From Hymenobacter ruricola (lineage in GTDB: Bacteria; Bacteroidota; Bacteroidia; Cytophagales; Hymenobacteraceae), in the NCBI RefSeq assembly GCF_015694525.1, contig NZ_JADQDM010000001.1:496001-560000 (forward strand): a stretch of DNA of 64,000 nt. Reading direction: 5' to 3'. This document shows positions 24,865-32,608 of this stretch, one piece after another. How positions within the stretch are numbered: position 1 is the first letter of the stretch; each line of letters begins with the position of its first letter. The notes under the pieces are model-generated. The model was not told the origin of the DNA, did no database searches, and saw only the letters and a list, made by a program, of their open reading frames with translations. Made by a program: the position numbers and the translations under genes.

Positions 24865-25275
24865 ATGGAAATATTGTGTGTCGCCATCGGATTCGGCTAC
24901 GTGTTCTATATGTGCAACGGATTCCTGACATTAACACCCAAGAAAAAGCCGTACAATGCCCTGTTTGATACAAAAGTGTATTTAACGCATTTGGGCTTGG
25001 CTCTTGTGTTGGCAGTCTTCGGATTCTGGTATTTCAGAAATGCTGGTTTCCAAACGGCGTCTTTCTTTGTGCCAGCAGTGTTTCTGGTTATTTTTCTGAT
25101 AGCTGATAACCTAGTCCAGTTAATAACTGGACGACATCTGATTATTGCTGACCGTTGGGATAGTAAACCGCCCAGCTACAACTGGTACATCGACGGATTG
25201 ATGAGTATTTTGCTGCTTACGGTTTCTTTGTGCTCACCATTTGTATTGGAGCAATACTTTCGGGTTAGGTTTTGA
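24865..25275 (+). CDS. membrane protein of unknown function, AT-richer than its surroundings
   Basis: A 136-residue protein with likely membrane spans near residues 4-22, 45-62, 70-88 and 112-130 and a polar loop DRWDSKPPSYNWYIDG before the last span. The family is not recognised. Its DNA is visibly richer in A and T (for example at 24941-25060) than the preceding carboxylase gene, which suggests more recent arrival. It begins the short accessory patch that also holds a broken kinase gene and a toxin-antitoxin pair. Confidence 0.65.
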   Translation: MEILCVAIGFGYVFYMCNGFLTLTPKKKPYNALFDTKVYLTHLGLALVLAVFGFWYFRNAGFQTASFFVPAVFLVIFLIADNLVQLITGRHLIIADRWDSKPPSYNWYIDGLMSILLLTVSLCSPFVLEQYFRVRF

Positions 25276-25300
25276 TGGGCTATTCTTTGCCCTATAGCGA

Positions 25301-25387
25301 ATGAAAACCCTCTACCTCCTGGCCGGCCCCAACGGCGCGGGCAAAACCACTGCCTGCGCCCCACCCGCCGCGCCTCCCGTAACTTAG
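25301..25387 (+). pseudogene. remnant of a zeta-toxin-like P-loop kinase gene
   Basis: A 28-codon frame starts ATG and reads MKTLYLLAGPNGAGKTTA, the N-terminus and Walker A motif typical of zeta-toxin/UDP-GlcNAc-kinase-like proteins, then continues as CAPPAAPPVT and stops. Everything after the P-loop is missing, so the gene has been cut by a deletion. It lies directly upstream of an intact toxin-antitoxin pair. Confidence 0.6.
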
Positions 25388-25411
25388 AGAAACCACCCCA
25401 CCACTAACCCC

Positions 25412-25645
25412 ATGCCAACCCTCACCCTGCACCTGCACCTGCCCGATTCACTGGACCTGAGCGCCAAAGAAGTGACCATGCTGCTGGCCACGCGCCTCTA
25501 CGAGCAGGGCAAGCTCTCGCTGGGGCAGGCCGCCGAGCTGGCCGGCTACAGCAAGCGCACCTTTATGGAACTGCTGGGCGACTACGGCGTGTCGGTATTC
25601 AACTACCCGGCCGAGGACATTGCGCGCGACGCGGCAAATGCCTGA
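25412..25645 (+). CDS. UPF0175 family antitoxin
   Basis: A 77-residue protein of the UPF0175 type: a beta strand (LTLHLHLPDSLDL), then EVTMLLATRLYEQGKLSLGQAAELAGYSKRTFMELLGDYG split over two helices, where AAELAGYSKRTFMELL is a helix-turn-helix-like DNA-binding segment, and the C-terminal VSVFNYPAEDIARD. Such proteins are found upstream of DUF3368 toxins and are regarded as their antitoxins. It overlaps the next gene by eight bases, indicating coupled translation, and probably represses the pair's promoter. Confidence 0.88.
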   Translation: MPTLTLHLHLPDSLDLSAKEVTMLLATRLYEQGKLSLGQAAELAGYSKRTFMELLGDYGVSVFNYPAEDIARDAANA

Positions 25646-26093
25646 ACTCATCATCGCCGATGCCAGCTGCCTGATTGTGCTGACCAAAATCGGTCAGTTG
25701 GATTTGCTGCGCCAGCTTTACGGCACGGCTACGACCACACCCGTGGTGGCCGCCGAATACGGGTTGCCACTGCCGGAATGGATAAGGCAGGAGGCGGCTA
25801 TCGACGCGGCCCGGGAGCAACTGCTGGCACTGCTGGTAGATGCCGGCGAAGCCAGCGCCATTGCGCTGGCTTTGGAAAGGCCGGGATGTACGCTGATTTT
25901 GGACGACTACAAGGCACGAAAAACGGCTGAAAAGTTGTCGATTCAGCTTACTGGTACGTTTGGGGTGCTATTGCGGGCCAAGCGGCAAGGGCTGGTTTCG
26001 GCCGTGAAGCCGCTGCTTGACCAAATCAGGCAAACCAATTTCCGGTTTTCGGATGCCCTCGAAATAGCTGTGCTCAAGCAAGCCGGCGAATAG
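25638..26093 (+). CDS. DUF3368 PIN-like toxin
   Basis: A 151-residue PIN-superfamily protein, a probable metal-dependent ribonuclease. Acidic residues sit where PIN domains coordinate metal: IIADASCLI (strand 1), DAGEASAIALALE (GEA-type motif, about residue 75), LILDDYKARKTAEKL (about residue 95) and the C-terminal FRFSDALEIAVLKQ. The ATG at 25638 overlaps the antitoxin end by eight bases; the longer frame upstream lies within the antitoxin gene. The UPF0175/DUF3368 pairing supports a toxin role. Confidence 0.88.
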   Translation: MPELIIADASCLIVLTKIGQLDLLRQLYGTATTTPVVAAEYGLPLPEWIRQEAAIDAAREQLLALLVDAGEASAIALALERPGCTLILDDYKARKTAEKLSIQLTGTFGVLLRAKRQGLVSAVKPLLDQIRQTNFRFSDALEIAVLKQAGE

Positions 26094-26102
26094 CCCCCCC
26101 CC

Positions 26103-26573
26103 ATGACCACCGCCGAACTCGAACGCCGCCTGCTGGCCGAGGGCTGCAACCCCGACAACTACGCCCTCAACACGCGCAGCTACGACGGCTTCTGCCTGAT
26201 GCGGCAGGAGGCGCAGTGGAACGTATTTTACTCCGAGCGGGGCCACGACCAGCCGCCCATCTTCACCTCGCCCGACGAGGACGCCGCCTGCCGGTTCTTC
26301 TTCGACTTCGTCATGAAGATGGAGCACCGCCACCTCATCGCCATGCTACGCTCGGAGCCGGCGGCGCAGGCACTGCGGGCGCGGCTGGAAGCGCAGGGCA
26401 TTGCCACGCACGCCTACCGGCTGCACTACGCCCAGAACGACTACCGCCAAGTTGTCAGCGTGGTGGGAAAGGATATTTTTCGGGTCCGGGCGCTGCTGGG
26501 CAAGGTGCCGGTGGAAGATGCCGACGAGGCCCGGCCGGGATTCTGGGAGCGGCTGCGACATATTTGGGGGTAG
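26103..26573 (+). CDS. cytoplasmic protein of unknown function, immunity-protein-like
   Basis: A 156-residue soluble protein with no signal peptide. It begins TAELERRLLAEGCNPDNY, then LNTRSYDGFCLMRQ, WNVFYSERGHDQPP and DEDAACRFFFDFVM. This layout of small acidic alpha/beta protein with EGxxxxxY and FYxERGxxxxxxxF resembles immunity proteins of polymorphic toxin systems and some uncharacterised housekeeping-like proteins. I cannot assign a numbered family. No toxin gene is adjacent: it follows the DUF3368 gene by nine bases and may share its transcript. Confidence 0.6.
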   Translation: MTTAELERRLLAEGCNPDNYALNTRSYDGFCLMRQEAQWNVFYSERGHDQPPIFTSPDEDAACRFFFDFVMKMEHRHLIAMLRSEPAAQALRARLEAQGIATHAYRLHYAQNDYRQVVSVVGKDIFRVRALLGKVPVEDADEARPGFWERLRHIWG

Positions 26574-26622
26574 AAAACCGCAGGGCTAGCGCCTTGGGTT
26601 CCCGTGCGCTTACAACATCCCG

Positions 26623-27561
26623 ATGCCTCGCACTTCCATCAAAACCTACAGCACCGCCGCCTTCCGGCAGGCCTACATCCAGCCCGAGCCGCCGCTGGCA
26701 CCGCTGCTCCAACCGGGTTTCGAGCGGTTTTTTATGGTGCGGGTCGAGGACATGATTCGGCTGATGAAGCTGCCCGTGCCGCCCACGCGCACCGACGCCA
26801 GCACGCTCATTGTGCTCACCGAGGGCGAGGCGGTGATGAGCATCGGCAGCGAAACCCACACCATTCACCAGCACGAATGCCTGGTGGTGCCGGCCGGGCA
26901 GGTCTTCGCCTTCGAAAGCGGCGTGGACCAAAACCGCGGCTACCTCTGCAATTTTCACGGCGACTTCCTCCTCGGCCGGTTTGCCCGGCCCGGCTTGCTG
27001 CGCGAGTTTGAGTTTCTCAGCATTTGGGGGCACCCGTGCATTCGTTTGGGAGAGCAAGGGGCCGCATTTGTCCGGCCGTTGCTGGAGCGCCTGCTCGGCG
27101 AGTACTCGGCCCGCGGGCTAACCCGGCCGGAACTGTTACAGGCCTATCTGGTTGCCTTGCTCCACGAATTGCAACAAGTGTATGAGCCCGTGGCCGCGGG
27201 CCTGCGCCCCGCGGCGACGCATCTCGCCAATCAATTCCGGGAGTTGCTGCAGGCCCACTTCCGCCGCCAGCAGCGCGTGGCCGATTATGCGGCGCAGCTG
27301 CACGTGTCGCCCAATCACCTCAACAAAGCCGTGAAAGCCAGCACCGGCAAGTCGCCCACCACCTGGATTGCCGAGGCCGTGGTGCTCGAAGCCAAGGTGC
27401 TGCTGCACCAAAGCCGCCTTTCCGTGGCCGATGTGGCCGCCGAAGTGGGCCTGGCAGACCCGTCGTATTTCAGCCGGCTCTTCAAAAAGTACGAAGGGCT
27501 GACGCCGCTGGAATTTCGCCGGCGGATTGAAAAATCCGGAAACCGGCTGCTTTCATCCTAG
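26623..27561 (+). CDS. AraC-family transcriptional regulator
   Basis: A 312-residue regulator with an N-terminal cupin-like sensor domain (about 40-170: TLIVLTEGEAVMSIGSE, HQHECLVVPAGQVFAFE) and a C-terminal AraC DNA-binding domain with two helix-turn-helix units: VADYAAQLHVSPNHLNKAVK and VADVAAEVGLADPSYFSRLFKKYEGLTPLEFRR in two parts. The effector is unknown. The two membrane-protein genes that follow in the same direction (27610 and 28074) are possible targets. There is no upstream gene sharing its transcript convincingly. Confidence 0.92.
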   Translation: MPRTSIKTYSTAAFRQAYIQPEPPLAPLLQPGFERFFMVRVEDMIRLMKLPVPPTRTDASTLIVLTEGEAVMSIGSETHTIHQHECLVVPAGQVFAFESGVDQNRGYLCNFHGDFLLGRFARPGLLREFEFLSIWGHPCIRLGEQGAAFVRPLLERLLGEYSARGLTRPELLQAYLVALLHELQQVYEPVAAGLRPAATHLANQFRELLQAHFRRQQRVADYAAQLHVSPNHLNKAVKASTGKSPTTWIAEAVVLEAKVLLHQSRLSVADVAAEVGLADPSYFSRLFKKYEGLTPLEFRRRIEKSGNRLLSS

Positions 27562-27609
27562 CCGGCGCCGCGCCCGCGCGCAGACCTTTGCCGCATCCAT
27601 TTCCCCACG

Positions 27610-28071
27610 ATGTACGCCACGGTTCTGACGCTCCATTCGGCCTTTCGCTGGCTCGTATTGCTGAGCCTGATTCACGCCATTTTTCGCGCCTGGTCCGGCC
27701 TCGCGGCCGGGCGGCCCTTCACCAAAACCGATGATGCCGTGCGGCACTGGACGGCCACCCTGGCGCACGTGCAGCTGCTGCTGGGCATGGCGCTTTACTT
27801 CAGCAGCCCCGTGGTGCGGGCCAATCTGGCCAGCCTGCGCGGCACTGGCGTCACCCTGGATGCCGCCTTTTTTGCGGTGCTGCACCCGTTGCTGATGCTG
27901 GTTTCGGTGGTTGTCATCACCATTGGCTCGGCGCTGGCCAAGCGGCGGCCCACGCCGCGTGAGCAGTTCCAAACCATGCTGGTGTGGTACGGCGGGGCCC
28001 TGTTGAGCATCTTTTTATTCATTCCGTGGCCGTTTTCGCCCTTGGCCAGCCGGGCTTTTTTCAGAACGTAG
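27610..28071 (+). CDS. four-helix membrane protein, cytochrome-b-like annotation group
   Basis: A 153-residue membrane protein with likely spans near residues 10-28, 50-68, 82-108 and 122-142. Histidines at LTLHSAFRW, TATLAHVQLL and VLHPLLML lie in or near the spans and could bind haem; Bacteroidota proteins of this size and pattern are often labelled cytochrome b-like on weak grounds. It lies directly after the AraC gene and two bases before the DUF3817 gene, so the latter is surely co-transcribed. Confidence 0.7.
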   Translation: MYATVLTLHSAFRWLVLLSLIHAIFRAWSGLAAGRPFTKTDDAVRHWTATLAHVQLLLGMALYFSSPVVRANLASLRGTGVTLDAAFFAVLHPLLMLVSVVVITIGSALAKRRPTPREQFQTMLVWYGGALLSIFLFIPWPFSPLASRAFFRT

Positions 28072-28073
28072 AC

Positions 28074-28394
28074 ATGGCCGGATTTTTCAATTCCAACGTG
28101 AAGCAGCTGCGCCTGGTGGGGCTGCTGGAGGGCATTTCGCTGCTGGTGCTGCTGGGGGTGGCCGTGCCGATGAAACACCTGTACGGCGACCCCGCGCTGG
28201 TGCGGGCGCTGGGGCCGGTGCACGGGCTGCTGTTCCTGCTGTTTGTCATCAAAACGCTGAGCGTAGGGGTGGAGCAGCGCTGGAAATTCAGCGAAACCAC
28301 CTGGAAGGTGCTGCTGGCCTGTTTCGTGCCGTTCGGGACGTTCTACATCGACCAGCGCATTCTGCGCCGGCTTCCGCCCGAGGCGGCCGAGTAG
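28074..28394 (+). CDS. DUF3817 membrane protein
   Basis: A 106-residue membrane protein with three likely spans: LRLVGLLEGISLLVLLGVAVPM, VHGLLFLLFVIKTLSV and TWKVLLACFVPFGTFYIDQ. The LxGxxEGxSLLxLLxxAxPxKxxxG start, the central LGPVHGLLFLLF and the PFGTFxxD end are the DUF3817 signature. The function of the family is unknown. The ATG at 28074 follows the stop of the preceding gene by two bases, indicating an operon. Confidence 0.88.
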   Translation: MAGFFNSNVKQLRLVGLLEGISLLVLLGVAVPMKHLYGDPALVRALGPVHGLLFLLFVIKTLSVGVEQRWKFSETTWKVLLACFVPFGTFYIDQRILRRLPPEAAE

Positions 28395-28533
28395 AGCCCC
28401 GGCGCGGCTTGTGTCAATCCGGCGGGTGAGGCGTGCTGGTCCGCCATCGGATGCGGCAGTCTGCCGCCGGCGTCTCAACCAGTAATTAAAAATATTTTTT
28501 GCCAACCGAGTACGCGATGCCAACTCCGTGACG

Positions 28534-28541
28534 TACGTTTG
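28534..28541 (+). promoter_or_regulatory. -7 promoter element of the ABC/GntR operon
   Basis: TACGTTTG matches TAnnTTTG, 40 bases before the first start codon. The predicted transcription start (about 28548) falls inside the palindromic operator next to it. Confidence 0.55.
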
Positions 28542-28543
28542 TG

Positions 28544-28565
28544 GTGTACTAGATAATTAGTACAC
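28544..28565. promoter_or_regulatory. palindromic operator, probable GntR (YtrA-type) site
   Basis: GTGTACT, eight bases, then AGTACAC: a perfect 7-bp inverted repeat ending 16 bases before the ABC ATPase start. YtrA-subfamily GntR repressors bind palindromes of the GTGTA...TACAC type, and such a regulator is encoded third in this operon, so autorepression is the simplest reading. Confidence 0.7.
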
Positions 28566-28581
28566 TAAAACAAACAAGCAC

Positions 28582-29439
28582 ATGGTGCGCATCCGAAACC
28601 TCCACTTTGGGTACTCCAAGAAGCACCCGCTCTTTCAGGCCCTCAACCTGTCGCTGGACCGGGGCCACATCTACGGCCTGCTGGGCAAGAACGGGGCCGG
28701 CAAAACCACCCTGCTCAAGAACATTGTGGGGCTGGCCTTCCCCTGGCAAGGCACCTGCCTGATTGACGAGCAGCCCGCCGCCGCCCGCAAGCCCGCCGTG
28801 CTCGAAGACCTGTTTTTCCTGCCCGAGGAAGTGTACGCACCGGCCCTCACGGCCGAGCAGTTTGTGGCCCACACGGCCGGCTTCTATCCGCGCTTCAGCA
28901 CCGAGCAGCTGTACGAGTACCTCGAAGAGCTGGAAGTGCCGCGCGGCCAGAAGCTGAACAAGTTCTCGCACGGCCAGCAGAAGAAGTTCATGATTGCCTT
29001 CGCCTTGGCCGCCAACACCGGCCTGCTGGTGCTCGACGAGCCCACCAACGGCCTCGACATTCCCAGCAAGGTGCAGTTCCGCAAAATCCTGGCTTCGGCC
29101 CTGAGCGAAGAGCGCTGCATGGTCATTTCCACCCACCAGGTGCGCGACCTCGAAAGCCTGATTGACACCGTGGTGGTGGTGCACAACCGCGAAATCGTGC
29201 TCAACCACGACATCGACCAGCTGGCCGAGCGGCTCACCTTCGCGCGGGGCGCGGCGGCCGAAGCGCCGGGCGCTTTCTACCAGGGCGCATCGGTGGGCGG
29301 CCCGGTGGCTATCCGGCCCAACGAGGCCGGCGCCTACAGCCGCGTCGATTTGGAATTGCTCTTCAACGCCCTCACCAGCGGCGACGCCACCGCCCTGCAC
29401 ACCTACTTAAACCAGCCCCGCCATGAATCCGTCCAGTAA
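28582..29439 (+). CDS. ABC transporter ATP-binding protein
   Basis: A 285-residue ATPase subunit. Walker A is GKNGAGKTT (residues 35-43); the signature is FSHGQQKKF (about 130, HGQQ replacing the usual SGGQ); Walker B is LLVLDEPTNGLD (about 152); the switch His is in VISTHQVRD. The C-terminal 70 residues are an extra domain. First gene of the operon with a permease, a GntR regulator and an exported protein; its end overlaps the permease start by 17 bases. The arrangement resembles Ytr-type systems responding to envelope stress, but the substrate is unknown. Confidence 0.93.
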   Translation: MVRIRNLHFGYSKKHPLFQALNLSLDRGHIYGLLGKNGAGKTTLLKNIVGLAFPWQGTCLIDEQPAAARKPAVLEDLFFLPEEVYAPALTAEQFVAHTAGFYPRFSTEQLYEYLEELEVPRGQKLNKFSHGQQKKFMIAFALAANTGLLVLDEPTNGLDIPSKVQFRKILASALSEERCMVISTHQVRDLESLIDTVVVVHNREIVLNHDIDQLAERLTFARGAAAEAPGAFYQGASVGGPVAIRPNEAGAYSRVDLELLFNALTSGDATALHTYLNQPRHESVQ

Positions 29440-30214
29440 CCAAACCTTTTCTTTTCCGCGCTTTGCGCGCTTGTTCAGCCGGCACACCACCGAGCACCTG
29501 CCCGGCTACGGCATGTCCGTGGGCGTGCTGGCGGGCTTCCTGCTGCTGCTGCTGGGCCTGGCCGCCTACTCCGGCAACGGCGTGCTGAGCATGAAGGGAC
29601 AGGCCGAGTTCTTCGTCTTTTTCCTGCTGATTTCGGCCATCATTTTCACCAGTACCATCTTTTCGCAGTTTGGCGAGAAGCGGCAGGCCACGGTGGCGCT
29701 GCTGCTGCCGGCCTCGCACCTGGAGAAGTACCTGGTGGGGTGGCTGTATTCGATGCCCATTTTCCTGCTGGTGTTCACGAGCGTTTTTTACGCGGTTGAT
29801 GCCTTGGTGCTGTACGGCGGGGCCCCGGCGGGCCACACCCCGGAGCTGCTCAACGTGTTTGGCAACGCCGATGCGGTGAAGGCCATGGCGGGCTTGCTGG
29901 TGCTGCTGCACGCCGTTTGGCTGTGCGGGGCCATCTACTTCGAGAAAACGCATTTCATCAAGACGGGCTTCGCGCTCTTCACGCTGCTGCTGGGGCTGTC
30001 GCTGGTCAATTACCAGGCGCTGAAGGTGCTGGTGGGCGGCGAGCTACGGCCGGCCCCGCCGTTCACCACGCTGACGCTGATGGAGGGCGGCACGCACGTC
30101 TACAACCTTGGCCTGCCCATGAGCAGCATGCAGTGGCTGAGCTACCTGCCCCTCGGGCTGACCCTGCTGCTGTGGGTGGCGGCCTACTTCCGCCTCACGG
30201 AAAAGCAGCTGTAA
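29423..30214 (+). CDS. ABC transporter membrane protein
   Basis: A 263-residue membrane protein with about six likely spans (for example YGMSVGVLAGFLLLLLGLAAY, FFVFFLLISAIIFTS, MPIFLLVFTSVFYAV, LLVLLHAVWLCGAIYF, LFTLLLGLSLVNY, YLPLGLTLLLWVAAYF). The region EKRQATVALLLPASHLEKYLVGW, spread over residues 90-112, is typical of Bacteroidota ABC-2-like permeases in GntR-linked operons. It has no ATPase domain and must pair with the preceding gene. It is followed 11 bases later by the regulator. Confidence 0.85.
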   Translation: MNPSSNQTFSFPRFARLFSRHTTEHLPGYGMSVGVLAGFLLLLLGLAAYSGNGVLSMKGQAEFFVFFLLISAIIFTSTIFSQFGEKRQATVALLLPASHLEKYLVGWLYSMPIFLLVFTSVFYAVDALVLYGGAPAGHTPELLNVFGNADAVKAMAGLLVLLHAVWLCGAIYFEKTHFIKTGFALFTLLLGLSLVNYQALKVLVGGELRPAPPFTTLTLMEGGTHVYNLGLPMSSMQWLSYLPLGLTLLLWVAAYFRLTEKQL

Positions 30215-30225
30215 TTCTTCTCTCT

Positions 30226-30642
30226 ATGGAATTCCGCGACAACGAAGCCATCTACCTGCAAATAGCCGGGTACGTGAGCGAAAACATTCTGCGCCAGCAG
30301 TGGCCGCCCGACGACAAAATCCCGTCCGTGCGCGACCTGGCCGGCGAGCTGCAAGTGAACCCCAACACGGTGATGCGCACCTACGAGTTTCTGCAAAACC
30401 AGGGCGTGCTGTACAACAAGCGCGGCATCGGCTTCTTCGTGGCGCCCGACGCCGAAGCCAAAGTGAAGCAGTTTCGGCGGGCGCGCTTCCTGCAGCAGGA
30501 ACTGCCCGAGCTGTTCAAAACCATTTTCCTGCTCGACATCAGCCTCGAAGAGCTGGAGCAGCGCTACGCCCAGTTCAAGGCCGACCAAGCGGCCGCTCTT
30601 TCCACCGCCCCCACAATTTCCAACGGACATGAAAACCAGTAA
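30226..30642 (+). CDS. GntR-family regulator (YtrA subfamily)
   Basis: A 138-residue repressor: an N-terminal winged helix (DNEAIYLQIAGYVSENIL, KIPSVRDLAGELQVNPNTV, MRTYEFLQNQGVLYNKRGIGFFV) and only a short helical C-terminal region (about 70-135: QEL, EELEQRYAQF) instead of a ligand domain, which is the YtrA-type arrangement. The ATG at 30226 is the natural start. The palindrome at 28544-28565 before the operon is its likely operator. It overlaps the next gene by 14 bases. Confidence 0.92.
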   Translation: MEFRDNEAIYLQIAGYVSENILRQQWPPDDKIPSVRDLAGELQVNPNTVMRTYEFLQNQGVLYNKRGIGFFVAPDAEAKVKQFRRARFLQQELPELFKTIFLLDISLEELEQRYAQFKADQAAALSTAPTISNGHENQ

Positions 30643-31363
30643 TAAATGGCTGCTGGCGGCCCTGCTGCTGCTGCTCGGCTCCCTCACCGCCTACAACATG
30701 GGCCTGCGCGCCGAGTACGCCAAGGGCACCTACAAAGACCCCGCGCAAACCACCACGGCCCTCAACTTCAAGAATTTCAGCGAAGTTGACGTGCAGGCGG
30801 CCAGCCAGATGGGCGTGAAAATAGTGGCCGGCCCCTACGGCGTGCGCCTCAACAAGCAAGCCGAGAAATACGTGAAAGTGACCCAGCAAGGCCAGCGCCT
30901 CACCGTCCGCCTGGCCTTCCCCGAGCAGCAGGAGTCGCTGGGTGGGCGGCAGGGCGTGGTGATTATCAGCTGCCCGCAACTCCGGCAGCTGACCGCCGGC
31001 GCGGCCTACCAGGTGAAAGGGAAAGTGCTCACCGACAAAGCGCCCGGCTACGACCGCGCCCTGCGGGTGGAAGGTTTCCGGCAGGACAGCCTCTGGGTGC
31101 GGCAGGACCTGGGCTCGCAGGTAGAAATGGCTAACAACCAGCTCGGCTACCTGCGCGCCGAAACCGGCCGCAGCCCGGGCAGCCGCTCGGTGCTGCACAT
31201 CGCCAACACCAACCGCATCCAGGCCGCCGACCTGAACGTGCAGCGCCTGGCCGAACTAAAGCTGGAAGCCGGCGGCATCAAGCAGCTGCGCACCCATTTT
31301 GGCGACAGCGCCCAAGCCACGCTCACGGGCGCCGGGCTGAGCAACCTGGGCCAACACCAATAG
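30629..31363 (+). CDS. exported GIN-like (DUF2807-related) protein
   Basis: A 244-residue protein with an N-terminal hydrophobic segment (WLLAALLLLLGSLTAYNMG) that is a signal or anchor. The following region, FKNFSEVDVQAASQMGVKI, then YVKVTQQGQRLTVRLAF and VIISCPQLRQLTAGAAYQVKG, has the repeating short-strand character of the head-GIN/DUF2807 adhesin-like domain, a right-handed beta-helix. It is the last gene of the ABC/GntR operon and overlaps the regulator gene, so it is part of the same response. Its molecular role is not known. The GIN assignment is by pattern only. Confidence 0.7.
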   Translation: MKTSNKWLLAALLLLLGSLTAYNMGLRAEYAKGTYKDPAQTTTALNFKNFSEVDVQAASQMGVKIVAGPYGVRLNKQAEKYVKVTQQGQRLTVRLAFPEQQESLGGRQGVVIISCPQLRQLTAGAAYQVKGKVLTDKAPGYDRALRVEGFRQDSLWVRQDLGSQVEMANNQLGYLRAETGRSPGSRSVLHIANTNRIQAADLNVQRLAELKLEAGGIKQLRTHFGDSAQATLTGAGLSNLGQHQ

Positions 31364-31389
31364 TAGGCTTTTCTCATCCTTTTTTCTGC

Positions 31390-31440
31390 AAAAAGGCCGG
31401 TGGCGGGCGAATCTCCGGATTCGCTCGTGACCGGCCTTTT
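31390..31440 (+). terminator. terminator of the ABC/GntR operon
   Basis: AAAAGGCCGGT and ACCGGCCTTTT pair around an inner GCGAATC/GATTCGC stem, 30 bases after the last stop codon of the operon. Confidence 0.8.
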
Positions 31441-31574
31441 GGCGCTTGGTCGTGCCGCCAAAACCATCCCGACGAAACTTGTAGCGCCCGCGGCAGTGTT
31501 GCTGAAATTTGCCCGGTTTGGCTCATTTAACCCCGTTTTGGGCGTTAATTTGCTCAGCCGTGCCTTCTTCTGCA

Positions 31575-32408
31575 ATGACCAACAAAGAAATAAAAGCCCT
31601 CATCTCGCTGCTCGACGACCCGGAAATCGCGCCCCAGATTCAGGACAAAATCCAGAACCTGGGCGAAAGCATCATTCCGTTTCTGGAAGAGTCGTGGGAG
31701 GAAACCCTCGACGGCCAGCAGCAGCAGCGGCTGGAGGATTTGATTCATCACCTGCAATTTGAGGGCCTGCAGCAGCGCCTGCGCGTGTGGCGCGAAGCCG
31801 GGGCCACCGACCTGCTCGAAGGCATGTGGCTGCTCAACACCTATCAATATCCCGATGCCGACCTGCAGGCCCTGAACCGCGCCATCGAGCAGCTTCGCTT
31901 CGAGGCCTGGACGGCCCTGCGCCCCGACATGCACCCCGCCGACCAGGTGCAGGCCCTGAACCACATCATGTTCCGGGTGCACAAGTTTGCGGCCAACACC
32001 CAGCACTTCCACTCGCCGGCCAACTCCATGCTGCAGCGCGTGATTGAGACCAAGCGCGGCAACCCGCTCACGCTGTGCGTGATTTATTTGTTGGTGGCCC
32101 AGCGCCTCAATCTGCCGGTTTTCGGGGTGAACCTGCCCAACCTGTTCGTGCTCACCTTCCGCCCCGAACTCAAAGGCGCCGAACCCTTCTACATCAACTG
32201 CTACAACCGCGGCCTCGTGCTCTCGCGCACCGACATCGAGCACTACGTGAGCCAGCTCAACATCTCCTCCAATCCGATGTTCTACGAACCCTGTTCGAAC
32301 ATCGACATCGTGCGCCGCGCCCTGCGCAACCTGCAAATGAGCTTCGAGAAGCTGCAGGAGCCCATGAAAGCCGCCGAAGTGGCCGTGCTGCTCAGCATCC
32401 TGGAGTAG
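31575..32408 (+). CDS. transglutaminase-like (SirB1/DUF1266-type) protein
   Basis: A 277-residue soluble protein. Residues 1-90 contain HEAT-like helices (EIKALISLLDDPEIA, IQDKIQNLGESIIPFLEESWEE in part). Residues 95-240 match the SirB1/YchA transglutaminase-like domain: ALNHIMFRVHKFAAN, then SPANSMLQRVIETKRGNPLTLCVIYLLVAQRL in two parts, and LPVFGVNLPNLFVLTF. In this group the classical Cys is often replaced, and here the sequence around GNPLTLC retains one Cys. The function is unknown. The ATG at 31575 is used; the longer frame upstream crosses a non-coding leader. Confidence 0.82.
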   Translation: MTNKEIKALISLLDDPEIAPQIQDKIQNLGESIIPFLEESWEETLDGQQQQRLEDLIHHLQFEGLQQRLRVWREAGATDLLEGMWLLNTYQYPDADLQALNRAIEQLRFEAWTALRPDMHPADQVQALNHIMFRVHKFAANTQHFHSPANSMLQRVIETKRGNPLTLCVIYLLVAQRLNLPVFGVNLPNLFVLTFRPELKGAEPFYINCYNRGLVLSRTDIEHYVSQLNISSNPMFYEPCSNIDIVRRALRNLQMSFEKLQEPMKAAEVAVLLSILE

Positions 32409-32421
32409 CCGGGGCCCACAT

Positions 32422-32599
32422 CTGTCATTGCGAGGAGGCACGACGAAGCAACCCGTCCTGTTCCGAGCGACCAGCCTTGAATGGTGATAAGAGCCCAAAT
32501 AGAAGCCCCGGCACTGCGCAGTGCCGGGGCTTTTCGCTTTATTAGAATGTCTGGTTTTGACAGGGCGGATTGCTTCGTCGTGCCTCCTTGCAATGACAG
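32422..32599. repeat. 178-bp palindromic element (GTCATTGCGAGG type) with nested terminator
   Basis: The outer 30-base arms (32422-32451 and 32570-32599) are complementary with one mismatch. Inside, at 32503-32532, lies a GC-rich perfect hairpin (AAGCCCCGGCACTGC and complement) followed by T residues, suited to terminate the transglutaminase-like gene and, in the other direction, the redoxin gene. Confidence 0.85.
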
Positions 32600-32608
32600 G
32601 CGCAGAGG

